The translations under genes and the position numbers were made by a program. Positions 1 through 6,911 of a stretch of DNA of 10,921 bases are shown here, piece by piece. Within the stretch, counting starts at the first letter, position 1. Each line of letters starts with the position of its first letter. The notes under the pieces are model-generated. The model was not told the origin of the DNA. It made no database searches and worked only from the letters and a program-made list of their open reading frames with translations. The DNA lies in the NCBI GenBank assembly GCA_022822245.1, contig JAJECB010000296.1, forward strand, positions 1-10,921, in the 5' to 3' direction. The DNA is from Gammaproteobacteria bacterium (GTDB lineage: Bacteria; Pseudomonadota; Gammaproteobacteria; HK1).

Positions 1-1866
1 CGGGACCGCCCCCCGAGCGAGCCCCGCACGGTGGCCGAGTACGAGCGCGAGGAGGTTCCGGAAGGCATCACGGCCGGGTCGGCGGCGATATGCGGCGACT
101 GCGGCGGCGACCGGCTGCGGCCCGAGGCGCGGGCGGTGCGCTTCCGGGAGCGGACGATCGGGGAGATCGGCCGGCTCTCGATCGCGGAGGCGCGCGGCTG
201 GGTGGAGAACCTCGCTCTCGACGGGCGGGACGAGCAGGTGGCCGGCGACCTCCTCGCCGAGCTCCGCTCGCGGCTCGATTTCCTGCTCCAGGTCGGCCTC
301 GGCTATCTCTCTCTCCACCGCGCCGCCCCTTCCCTGAGTGGCGGGGAAGCCCAGCGGATCCGGCTCGCGGCGCAGCTCGGCTCGAACCTGCGCGGGGTGT
401 GCTACGTGCTCGACGAGCCCACCATCGGGCTCCACGCGCGCGACAACTCCCTCCTCCTCGACGCCCTCGACCGGCTCCGCACCCACGGGAACACGGTGCT
501 CGTCGTCGAGCACGACGAGGCGACCATCCGCCGCGCCGAGCACGTCATCGACCTCGGGCCGGGCGCGGGGGCGGGGGGCGGGGAAGTGGTCGTGGCGGGG
601 AGCCTGGCGAAGGTCATGCGGGACCGGCGCTCGGTGACCGGACGCTGGCTCTCCCGCCCGCCGCCCCCGATGCGGAGCGAGAGCCCGGTGCGGCTCGCCG
701 GCGCGGGCGGCCACGAGGGGGAGGACGGACGGGACGGACAGGCCTGGCTCGAAGTGCGGAACGCGCGCCGGCACAACCTCAAGGGCATCAACCCCCGGTT
801 CCCCCTCGGCCGGCTCGTCTGCGTGACCGGGGTGAGCGGAAGCGGCAAGAGCACCCTCGTCCGGGAAGTGCTCCGCGAAGGGCTCGAGGACGTTCTGCGG
901 GATGGCGGGACCGGCCGCGGTGGCCGCTCTCCCCCGGGGGACGCGGCCAACGGCGCGGCCAACGGCGGTGCCAGCGCCGAAAACGCCGCGGGCGGACCAG
1001 GGTGCGACGCGATCCTCGGACACGAGCCGGTCACCCGGGTGCTCGAGGTCGACCAGAGCCCGATCGGAAAGACCCCGCGCTCGTGCCCGGTCACCTACCT
1101 CAAGATCTGGGACCACGTGCGCCGCCTCTTCGCCGAGACGACCGAGGCGCGCCTGCGCGGGTGGTCGGCGAGCCGGTTCTCCTTCAATACCGGCGAGGCG
1201 GCGGGTGGCGGACGCTGCCCCGCGTGCGGGGGGCAGGGCGAGCGGAAGGTCGAGATGAGCTTCCTCCCCAACACGAGGGTGCCCTGCGACGAGTGCGAAG
1301 GGGCCCGTTTCACCCGGGAGACCCTCGGGGTGCGCTTCCGCGGGCGGAGCATCGGCGACATCCTCGACATGACCGTCGAAGAGGCGGTGGAGTTCTTTCC
1401 CGCCCACCCGCGCGTGCACCACGCGCTCAAGATGCTGCGCGAGGTCGGGCTCGGCTACCTCCGGCTCGGCCAGCAGAGTCCGTCGCTCAGCGGCGGCGAG
1501 GCGCAGCGCCTGAAGCTCGTCACCGAGCTCGCGAAGGCCCGCCCGAGCGACTCCCCGCGCGCCCGTCGCAACCACGCGGTGTACCTCCTCGACGAACCGA
1601 CGGTGGGGCTGCACATGGCCGACGTGGAGAAGCTCGTCCGGGTGCTCCACCGGCTCGCCGGGGCGGGGCACACCGTCATCGTGATCGAGCACAACCTCGA
1701 CGTCATCGCCGCCGCGGACTGGATCGTCGACCTCGGGCCGGAGGGCGGCGAGGGAGGCGGGCGGATCGTGGCGGAAGGCACGCCGGACCAGGTTGCCGGC
1801 GTTCACCCCCTCGGCCACACCGGGCGCGTTCTCGCCGACTTCCTGCGGGCGCGGGAGGCGGCGTGA
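1..1866 (+). CDS. uvrA: UvrA-family excinuclease ATPase, C-terminal part (5' end outside window)
   Basis: This is the damage-recognition ABC ATPase of nucleotide excision repair, which loads UvrB on damaged DNA. The frame is open from base 1, so the true start lies outside. Residues are counted from the GTG at 31. A CxxC (C21, C24) belongs to the first zinc module. The end of ATPase domain I has a signature LSGGEAQR at 102 and Walker [10 protein letters not shown] at 127. Domain II has Walker A G267-VSGSGKS, a zinc module C396/C399 and C419/C422 (19 residues between the pairs), a second LSGGEAQR at 486 and LDEPTVGLH at 520. The wording of domain II ([25 protein letters not shown]) resembles the long UvrA paralogues of proteobacteria more than E. 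coli UvrA, so this may be a paralogue. An Ala/Gly/Asn-rich stretch follows Walker A at about residues 290-325. The stop overlaps the next gene's GTG. The family is certain; the paralogue class is likely. Confidence 0.95.
   Translation, partial: RDRPPSEPRTVAEYEREEVPEGITAGSAAICGDCGGDRLRPEARAVRFRERTIGEIGRLSIAEARGWVENLALDGRDEQVAGDLLAELRSRLDFLLQVGLGYLSLHRAAPSLSGGEAQRIRLAAQLGSNLRGVCYVLDEPTIGLHARDNSLLLDALDRLRTHGNTVLVVEHDEATIRRAEHVIDLGPGAGAGGGEVVVAGSLAKVMRDRRSVTGRWLSRPPPPMRSESPVRLAGAGGHEGEDGRDGQAWLEVRNARRHNLKGINPRFPLGRLVCVTGVSGSGKSTLVREVLREGLEDVLRDGGTGRGGRSPPGDAANGAANGGASAENAAGGPGCDAILGHEPVTRVLEVDQSPIGKTPRSCPVTYLKIWDHVRRLFAETTEARLRGWSASRFSFNTGEAAGGGRCPACGGQGERKVEMSFLPNTRVPCDECEGARFTRETLGVRFRGRSIGDILDMTVEEAVEFFPAHPRVHHALKMLREVGLGYLRLGQQSPSLSGGEAQRLKLVTELAKARPSDSPRARRNHAVYLLDEPTVGLHMADVEKLVRVLHRLAGAGHTVIVIEHNLDVIAAADWIVDLGPEGGEGGGRIVAEGTPDQVAGVHPLGHTGRVLADFLRAREAA
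943..966 (+). repeat. 12-bp tandem repeat inside uvrA
   Basis: Two perfect adjacent copies of GCGGCCAACGGC, in frame, encode the AANG-AANG of the low-complexity stretch after Walker A in domain II. This points to recent slippage in a tolerant surface loop. No function is implied. Confidence 0.8.
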
Positions 1867-2888
1867 ACCTGCTGATCCTGGACGGCTACGACGAGGAGCG
1901 GGGCGCCCTCCTGTCCACCCGCCTAGGGGCCGGCTGGACAGTGACCGTGGGGCGCCGCTCTGACCCGGCCGGCCTCCTCGCGGCCCGGCTGGAGGCCGCG
2001 GAGGCGGTCGTCACCCAGTACTGGGCGACGGGCCTTCCCCCCGCTCCCCGACTTCGGCTCCTCCAGCTTCCCGGCGCGGGCTTCGACGCGATCGACTTCG
2101 AAGCGGTGCCCGCCGGCTGCGCGGTGTGCAACGTGTACGAGCACGAGATCGGGATCTCGGAGTACATCGTCGCCGCCCTCCTCGAGCGCGAGATCCGCAT
2201 CGCGCGCATGGACGCAACGCTCCGCCGCGGCGAATGGCGGGACGGCTTCGTGCGCGGCGCCCCGCTGCACGGGGAGCTTCACGGCCGGACGGTGGGATTC
2301 GTCGGCTTCGGGCGCATCGCCCGGGAGACCGCCCGGCGCCTCGCCCCGTTCGGGGTGCGGATCGCCGCCCGCACCCGGTCGCCGGACCCGTCCGGGCCGG
2401 GCGTGGAGCTGGTGGCGGACCTCGCCGGCATCGACCGGCTCGACGACATGCTGCCCGAGGTCGACTACCTGATCATCGCCTGCCCCCTGAGCGACGCGAC
2501 GCGCGGCCTCATCGACGCGCGGCGGCTCGCGCTCCTCGGCCCCGCCGCAGTGGTGATGAACGTCGCACGGGGACCTATCATCGACGAGGAAGCGCTCTAC
2601 GAGGCGTGCCGGGACGGGACCATCGGCGGCGCGATCATCGACACCTGGTACCGCTATCCGGACCCCTCCGGAGGCACCGGCCAACGATGCCTTCCCTCGC
2701 GATTCCCGTTCGAGACCCTCGCCAACGTGGTGATGACCCCGCACGCCTCGGGGTGGAGCGAAGGATTGGTCCGGCGGCGCTGGTCGGTGATCGCGGACAA
2801 CCTGCTCCGCCTCGAGCGAGGCGACCCGCTGCTCCACGTGCTGCGCCCGACCGCCGGCGCACGCGGCCCCGGACGGCGGGCGCCATGA
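1863..2888 (+). CDS. D-isomer-specific 2-hydroxyacid dehydrogenase family protein
   Basis: This 341-residue protein would reduce or oxidise a 2-keto/2-hydroxy acid in the cytoplasm with a nicotinamide cofactor. The Rossmann motif is G148-F-G150-R-I-A153. After beta-strand 2 the usual acidic residue of NAD-dependent members is missing and the sequence reads A-R170-T171-R172-S173, similar to the NADPH-preferring GhrA/HPR2 type, so NADP(H) use is inferred. Of the Arg-Glu-His catalytic set, R236 ([13 protein letters not shown]) and H294 (TPHASGW) are present. The Glu expected five residues after D260 is Y265 in the segment D-T-W-Y-R-Y-P. The substrate is unknown. The GTG start at 1863 overlaps the uvrA stop (GTGA), and the stop overlaps the next ATG (ATGA), so it is probably translated from a shared mRNA by coupling. 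The family is secure; activity is uncertain given the missing Glu. Confidence 0.9.
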   Translation: MNLLILDGYDEERGALLSTRLGAGWTVTVGRRSDPAGLLAARLEAAEAVVTQYWATGLPPAPRLRLLQLPGAGFDAIDFEAVPAGCAVCNVYEHEIGISEYIVAALLEREIRIARMDATLRRGEWRDGFVRGAPLHGELHGRTVGFVGFGRIARETARRLAPFGVRIAARTRSPDPSGPGVELVADLAGIDRLDDMLPEVDYLIIACPLSDATRGLIDARRLALLGPAAVVMNVARGPIIDEEALYEACRDGTIGGAIIDTWYRYPDPSGGTGQRCLPSRFPFETLANVVMTPHASGWSEGLVRRRWSVIADNLLRLERGDPLLHVLRPTAGARGPGRRAP

Positions 2889-4162
2889 GGTGGGGGCGGC
2901 TCGGGCCGGGGTTCGCCACGCGTTTCGCGGCGCTCCGCGGGCCACGCTTCCGGCGCTACTGGTTCGGGTCCGCCGCCTCGGTGGGGGCTTTCCAGCTCCT
3001 CATCATGGGGCAGGGTTGGCTCGTCTACGAGCTGAGTGGATCGGCCCTCCAGCTCGGGTTCCTCGGCGCGGCGTCCTCGATCCCCACCATCATCGCGTCG
3101 CTCGCGGGCGGGGTCGTCGCCGACCGGGTGGACCGGCGCGCGATGCTCATCGCGACGTCTCTCGCGACCGCGTGCCTCCTCGCCCTCCTCGCCGCCCTGG
3201 ACGCGAGCGAGACGGTGGCGGTGTGGCACGTCCTCGCCATCGCGGGGACGATCGCCTTCATCGTCGGCTTCGACTTCCCGGCCCGGATGTCCTTCTTCCC
3301 GAGCCTCATCCGGCGCGCGCACATGATGAGCGCGGTCGCACTCAACTCCATGCTCTGGCAGGGAACCCGCATGTTCCTGCCGGCCCTCGGCGGGGTCATC
3401 ATCGCCTTGAGCGACACCTGGGTGGTGTTCGCGCTCGGCGCGGCCGGGTTCGCCACCATGGCCGGAGTGATGGCGAGCTTCCCCCCCGCGAGGGACCAGC
3501 CGGCGCCGGCCGGTCCCTCGGGCCGGGAGTTTCTGGACGGCCTCCGGTTCATCGCGACCGAACGGCTCTTCCTCACCCTCATTCTCCTCACCTACGCGAC
3601 GACCTTCTTCGGGATCTCCTACGTGCAGCTCATGCCCGCGTTCGCCCGCATGCTCGGGGTGGACGAGACGGGATTCGGCCTGATCCTCTCCGCCACCGGG
3701 GTCGGCTCGGTGACCGGGACCCTCATCGTCGCCACGCTGCAGCGAAGCCCGCGGCTCGGAGGGCTCATGCTCGCCTCGCTGGGGGGCTCGGCCCTCGCGT
3801 TCCTCGCCTTCAATGCCTGCGTCGCATTCCTGTCCGGGCACCCCGCGGGCTATCCGCTCGCCCTCGCGTGCTCGGTGCTCGCCGCAGTGTGCACATCGAT
3901 GTTCCTCGTCTCGTCGATGACCGTGATGCAGCTCGCCGTGCCGGACCGCCTCCGGGGCCGCGTGATGGGGATCCACGGCATCTGCTTCAGCCTCATCCCG
4001 CTGGGCGGGCTGCTCGGCGGCGCGATCGCGAACGCGACCTCACCCCCCGTCGCCGCCGCGCTCAACGCCGCCCTTCTCGGGATCGTCGTCGTGCTCGTGG
4101 CCGCAACCCAGCCCTCGGTCCGGCGGCTCCGGGGGGTGCGCGCCGGCCTCGCCGGCCCCTGA
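2885..4162 (+). CDS. MFS transporter, EntS/DHA3-like exporter
   Basis: This 425-residue inner-membrane protein has about 12 hydrophobic helices and belongs to the major facilitator superfamily. The start region (ALRGPRFRRYWFGS... then QGWLVYELSGSALQLG) and the motif A loop G75-GVVADRVDRR between helices 2 and 3 are typical of the DHA3/EntS group of proton-driven exporters. That group includes enterobactin and macrolide exporters. In the second half, a PDRLRGRVMG loop and a PLGGLLGG stretch also fit the group. A short hydrophilic linker with PPARDQPAPAGPSG separates the two six-helix halves. The ATG overlaps the stop of the hydroxyacid dehydrogenase gene (ATGA), which places it as the third gene of that operon. 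It could export the product or a toxic analogue handled by that enzyme, but the substrate cannot be read from the sequence. Confidence 0.92.
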   Translation: MRWGRLGPGFATRFAALRGPRFRRYWFGSAASVGAFQLLIMGQGWLVYELSGSALQLGFLGAASSIPTIIASLAGGVVADRVDRRAMLIATSLATACLLALLAALDASETVAVWHVLAIAGTIAFIVGFDFPARMSFFPSLIRRAHMMSAVALNSMLWQGTRMFLPALGGVIIALSDTWVVFALGAAGFATMAGVMASFPPARDQPAPAGPSGREFLDGLRFIATERLFLTLILLTYATTFFGISYVQLMPAFARMLGVDETGFGLILSATGVGSVTGTLIVATLQRSPRLGGLMLASLGGSALAFLAFNACVAFLSGHPAGYPLALACSVLAAVCTSMFLVSSMTVMQLAVPDRLRGRVMGIHGICFSLIPLGGLLGGAIANATSPPVAAALNAALLGIVVVLVAATQPSVRRLRGVRAGLAGP

Positions 4163-4178
4163 CTGCGGCGATCCCGCG

Positions 4179-4197
4179 GCTCGGATAAGATCCGAGC
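4179..4197. promoter_or_regulatory. 19-bp perfect palindrome upstream of the second MFS gene
   Basis: GCTCGGAT-AAG-ATCCGAGC is an 8-bp perfect inverted repeat with a 3-base centre. It lies 16 bases after the preceding stop and ends one base before the first leader ATG (4199). It could be a repressor operator or, in RNA, a hairpin hiding the start. No T-tract follows, so an intrinsic terminator is unlikely. TAAGAT at 4186-4191 inside it is a weak -10-like match (4/6) that would place transcription start at about 4198, giving a nearly leaderless mini-ORF. No good -35 is present, so that reading is speculative. Confidence 0.45.
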
Positions 4198-4198
4198 G

Positions 4199-4258
4199 AT
4201 GGGCCCACCCTCGACATGCCGCGCGTCATTTGCGTTCTCGAACGCGCCATGGCGATGA
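4199..4258 (+). CDS. Leader mini-ORF 1 (19 codons)
   Basis: This encodes MGPPSTCRASFAFSNAPWR and stops at TGA 4256-4258, overlapping the ATG of mini-ORF 2 by ATGA. Residues 8-15 (RASFAFSN) match the start of the downstream MFS protein (RSAIAFSN). No Shine-Dalgarno is seen upstream; a palindrome sits there instead. Against mini-ORF 2, five of the six base differences within codons 8-15 fall at third positions, as expected if both were held as peptide-coding. It may be a translational relay or a decayed duplicate of the start region. That it is translated is inference. Confidence 0.4.
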   Translation: MGPPSTCRASFAFSNAPWR

Positions 4259-4314
4259 GCATGCGTTCCAGGCACCGCGCTTCGATCGCATTCTCGAATG
4301 GGGCACGGCCGTGA
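4255..4314 (+). CDS. Leader mini-ORF 2 (19 codons)
   Basis: This encodes MSMRSRHRASIAFSNGARP and stops at TGA 4312-4314, overlapping the GTG start of the MFS gene (GTGA). Residues 8-15 RASIAFSN match the MFS N-terminus RSAIAFSN. No ribosome binding site precedes it, so ribosomes would have to arrive by re-initiation from mini-ORF 1. It may equally be an untranslated remnant of a tandem duplication. Confidence 0.4.
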   Translation: MSMRSRHRASIAFSNGARP

Positions 4315-5522
4315 GCAGCCCCGCTTCGTACCGCAGCGCGATCGCCTTCTCGAACGTTGGCCACACCTGCACGCACCTCTGCACGGTTCTCTATGCCACC
4401 GCGGTCCTGCACCTTCCCGCGGTGTTCGACCTTCCGTACGGCGAGCTGCTGAGCCTTTCCAGCCTCGGGCTCATCCTGTTCGGGGTGGCCGCCCTGCCGG
4501 CCGGCTGGCTCGGAGACCGCTGGAGCGTCGTGGGGATGATGGTGATCTTCTTCATCGGCATCGGCGCGGGATGCATCGTGACCGGACTCGCCGGCGGGCC
4601 GGAGATGCTCTTCGTGGGCCTGACCGTGATCGGGCTCTTCGCGGCCATCTACCACCCGGTGGGCATCGCGTGGATCGTTGCCTCGGCCCGGAAGCGGGGC
4701 ATGACCCTCGGCTTCAACGCCGTCTTCGGGAACGTCGGCAACTCCGTGGCGCCGGTGTTCGTCGGCGCGATGATCGACTTCGTGTCGTGGCGGGCCGCCT
4801 TCATCCTGCCGGGCATCCTCGCAATCCTGACCGGGCTCGCCCTGCTCGTCGCCTGGCGGCGCGGCGCGGTGGCCGATGCGAAGACCGACCGGACGCCGGC
4901 AACGGAAGCACCGGATCGGAGCGCCGCCTACCGCGTGTTCATCGTCCTGACGTTCACCATGGCGTGCACGGGATTCGTCTACGCCGGCCTCACCAACACC
5001 ATGCCGAAGCTGTTCGAGATGGGGCTCGGGCCGGAGCTCGCGGTGAGCTACACCGAGATCGGACTCTTCGTCGGAATCATCTCCGGCACCGCGTCGTTCA
5101 GCAGCATTCTCGGCGGCTGGCTCGCCGACAGGTTCTCCGCGCGCTCCATCTACTTCGTGTTCTGGGGCTTGCAGATCCCGCTGCTCTTCATCATCACCTC
5201 CATGGCGGATCTTCCGCTGCTCGTGGTCGCGCTGCTCGTGCTGAGCTTCAACCTCTCGTACTCCTCGGCGGAGAACATGCTGATCGCGCACTTCACCCCG
5301 ATACGCTGGCGCGCCGTCGCCTTCGGGGCAAGGTTCGTTCTGGCCCTCGGAGCGGCGGGAATCACCGTGATCCTCGCCGGCTGGATCTTCGATACAAGGG
5401 GGAGCTTCGACGTGCTGTTCGTCTGGTTCGGCATCACCGCGATCGCAGCCACCGCGGCCTGCCTGCTGCTGCCGGGCCGCCGCCGGCCGCCCGCGTTCGC
5501 GCCGGCCGCGGCGGCGGACTAG
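4311..5522 (+). CDS. MFS transporter, fosmidomycin-resistance (FsR)-like
   Basis: This 403-residue inner-membrane carrier has about 12 helices. The N-terminal SNVGHTCTHL in helix 1, PAGWLGDRWS (motif A, G68-D-R70) after helix 2, and AAIYHPVGIA at 112-120 are hallmarks of the FsR-like MFS group. The two six-helix halves are joined by a charged linker at about residues 185-205. The GTG at 4311 was chosen because family homology begins directly after it. The frame stays open back to a TTG at 4230, but that upstream part covers the repeated leader and has no family resemblance. There is no Shine-Dalgarno before the GTG, which overlaps the stop of a leader mini-ORF, so coupled translation is plausible. 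The substrate is unknown: drug or small-molecule efflux is the default, and sugar-acid transport is possible from the neighbours. Confidence 0.9.
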   Translation: MSSPASYRSAIAFSNVGHTCTHLCTVLYATAVLHLPAVFDLPYGELLSLSSLGLILFGVAALPAGWLGDRWSVVGMMVIFFIGIGAGCIVTGLAGGPEMLFVGLTVIGLFAAIYHPVGIAWIVASARKRGMTLGFNAVFGNVGNSVAPVFVGAMIDFVSWRAAFILPGILAILTGLALLVAWRRGAVADAKTDRTPATEAPDRSAAYRVFIVLTFTMACTGFVYAGLTNTMPKLFEMGLGPELAVSYTEIGLFVGIISGTASFSSILGGWLADRFSARSIYFVFWGLQIPLLFIITSMADLPLLVVALLVLSFNLSYSSAENMLIAHFTPIRWRAVAFGARFVLALGAAGITVILAGWIFDTRGSFDVLFVWFGITAIAATAACLLLPGRRRPPAFAPAAAAD

Positions 5523-5575
5523 CCGGCTCGATCCGCCTATTCAGCCCGGTCCGGAGGTGATGCCTCGACGATCGG

Positions 5576-6748
5576 TCAGGGGCCGACCTCGGCGACCTTC
5601 ACCCAGCGCCCCTCGGCATCCGAGAGGATGCACGCGTCGATGAGCCGCTGGATCTCCGCCCCGAACCGGAAGTCGGGATAGGCCGGCCGGCCCGCCGCGA
5701 CCGCCTCCAGGAGGTCCTGGGCCTCCATGACCTTGTAGTCGTTGTAGCCGGCCCCGATGCCGGGCACCGGGTAGAACGCGGCGTAGCGAGGGTCCGTCGG
5801 CCCCGTCTCGATGCGCTTGAACCCCTTGGTCTCCTGCGGTCCTTCCTCGCGATAGAGCTGAAGCTCGTTGATCCGATCGTAGAGATAGCGGAGCGCCCCC
5901 TCCGTGCCGGTCACGTCGTACCCGATCTCCATCCGCCGGCCGAAGGCGACCCGGCTCATCTCCATGTGCCCGGTCCCCCCGTCCCCGAACCGGAACATGA
6001 CGGTCGCGATGTCGTCGGTGTCCACCCGGACCAGGTCGGCGGATCCCCCGGCATCAAGGCTGAAGCGGCCGGCGCTCTCCGCGCGCGGGCGCTCGTCGAT
6101 CACGATGCGAAGGTCGCACAGGACCTCGTCGATCGGCTGGGTCACGAGGTGCCGGAAGTAGGCGAAGCAGTGGGCCCCGATGTCGCCGATCACCCCGGAA
6201 CCGGCCCGCGCCTTGTCGTTGCGCCACGAGAAGGGCACGTCCCGCCGGCCGAGGAAGTCCGAGTTGAAGGCGCCGCGGTAGTGCCGGACGGGGCCGATCT
6301 CCCCTTCCGCGATCAGTCGTCGAGCGAGACCCTGGATGGGGTTCTTGATGTAATTGAACCCGACCATGGTCGTGACCCCCGCCTTCTCGGCTGCCGCCGC
6401 CATCTCGAATGCGGTGCCCGCATCGTTGGTGAGGGGCTTCTCGCAGTAGACGTGCTTCCCGGCCGCGATCGCCGCCATCGCGACGTCGAAGTGCAGGTCG
6501 TTCGGGGCGGTGATGTCGACGATGTCGATGGCCGGGTCTTCGACCACCTCGCGCCAGTCGCGCGCGTGCCGCCGGAATCCGAGGTCGGCGGCCGCGCGGA
6601 CCGCGATCTCCTCCGTGGCATCCGCGACGACCTCCAGCACCGGCTCCGCGGGCTCGCCGCCGAAGGCAAGCCGCGCCGCGCGATAAGCCATGGAGTGGGT
6701 CTTGCCCATCCACCCGGCGCCGATGAGACCAATCTTGAGTTCCGCCAT
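5576..6748 (-). CDS. Gfo/Idh/MocA family NAD(P)-dependent oxidoreductase
   Basis: This 390-residue cytosolic dehydrogenase probably acts on a sugar, inositol or related polyol. The N-terminal Rossmann fold has GLIGAGWMGKTHS (G10-A-G12-W-M-G15). Catalytic Lys104 lies in the family motif E103-K-P105. The C-terminal substrate domain has G-D189-I-G-A-H193, the Asp/His pair typical of inositol- and sugar-type members. The wording around SWRNDKARAGSGVIGDIGAH recalls inositol 2-dehydrogenase and levoglucosan dehydrogenase-like proteins, but the substrate cannot be fixed. A strong Shine-Dalgarno AAGGGGGG (complement of 6753-6760) precedes the ATG, and a sigma70-like promoter lies 60 bp upstream. It converges on the MFS gene with a 53-base gap that shows no clear terminator. 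Confidence 0.93.
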   Translation of the reverse strand: MAELKIGLIGAGWMGKTHSMAYRAARLAFGGEPAEPVLEVVADATEEIAVRAAADLGFRRHARDWREVVEDPAIDIVDITAPNDLHFDVAMAAIAAGKHVYCEKPLTNDAGTAFEMAAAAEKAGVTTMVGFNYIKNPIQGLARRLIAEGEIGPVRHYRGAFNSDFLGRRDVPFSWRNDKARAGSGVIGDIGAHCFAYFRHLVTQPIDEVLCDLRIVIDERPRAESAGRFSLDAGGSADLVRVDTDDIATVMFRFGDGGTGHMEMSRVAFGRRMEIGYDVTGTEGALRYLYDRINELQLYREEGPQETKGFKRIETGPTDPRYAAFYPVPGIGAGYNDYKVMEAQDLLEAVAAGRPAYPDFRFGAEIQRLIDACILSDAEGRWVKVAEVGP

Positions 6749-6807
6749 CGTGCCCCCCTTGGCGTTCGGGCTCCGGCCAGCGTCCGGTCGAACGCCCTGG
6801 TGCCGGC

Positions 6808-6836
6808 ATTATCGGAGGCCGGCCGCGGTTCGGCAA
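6808..6836 (-). promoter_or_regulatory. Sigma70-like promoter of the Gfo/Idh/MocA gene
   Basis: Read on the - strand: -35 TTGCCG (complement of 6831-6836; 4/6 match to TTGACA), a 17-bp spacer, then -10 GATAAT (complement of 6808-6813; 5/6 match to TATAAT). Transcription would start near 6801, leaving a leader of about 50 nt. The A/T-rich hexamers stand out in this G+C-rich DNA. The -35 overlaps the first of several CGGCAA elements, so a regulator could bind there. Confidence 0.5.
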
Positions 6837-6862
6837 TTCACTCGGCAAGGCGCCGATTGCCG
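6831..6862. promoter_or_regulatory. Three CGGCAA half-sites over the -35 region
   Basis: CGGCAA occurs at 6831-6836 and 6843-6848, and its complement TTGCCG at 6857-6862. The last two form an inverted repeat with an 8-base spacer centred on GGCGCC-like sequence. This is the arrangement expected of a dimeric regulator's operator just upstream of, and overlapping, the promoter. The regulator is not in the window and the site is not assigned to a family. Confidence 0.4.
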
Positions 6863-6883
6863 TTGATGTCGATGGCGTGCCCG

Positions 6884-6911
6884 GATTCGAGGCGCCGAAT
6901 TCCTCCGAATC
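6884..6911 (-). other. Hairpin at the 3' end of the small membrane protein gene
   Basis: GATTCG-AGG (6884-6892) pairs with CCT-C-CGAATC (6902-6911), giving 9 bp with one bulged C and a 9-base loop. It overlaps the stop codon region of the - strand gene ending at 6910. It lacks a T-tract on either side, so it may be a processing or stability hairpin or a weak terminator rather than a canonical one. The remaining gap up to 6748 holds the promoter and repeats listed separately. Confidence 0.3.

Larger units (their letters stand above)
4199..4355 (+). repeat. Triplicated translation-start module, 56-bp period
   Basis: Three degenerate copies start at 4199, 4255 and 4311, exactly 56 bp apart. Each begins with ATG/ATG/GTG and contains TTCTCGAA at 4235, 4291 and 4347. 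Over the first 15 codons (45 bp) the pairwise identities counted by hand are 28, 29 and 27 of 45. Because 56 is not a multiple of three, each copy is read in a different frame from its own start, yet all three encode a peptide ending in R-[AS]-[SA]-[FI]-A-F-S-N. The third copy is the start of the real MFS protein. Confidence 0.75.

Noticed and set aside
2654..3976. 440-residue open frame on the - strand opposite the MFS exporter
   Set aside because: Extremely Glu/Arg/Gly/His-rich with no hydrophobic core, the usual shadow of a G+C-rich gene; the + strand frame is a clear MFS protein.
4230..4310. TTG start giving a 430-residue second MFS protein
   Set aside because: The extra 27 residues cross the repeated leader in the wrong frame and have no similarity to the family; GTG 4311 aligns with the family start.
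5523..5575. Possible terminator between the convergent MFS and oxidoreductase genes
   Set aside because: Only short imperfect GC pairings and no T-tract on either strand.
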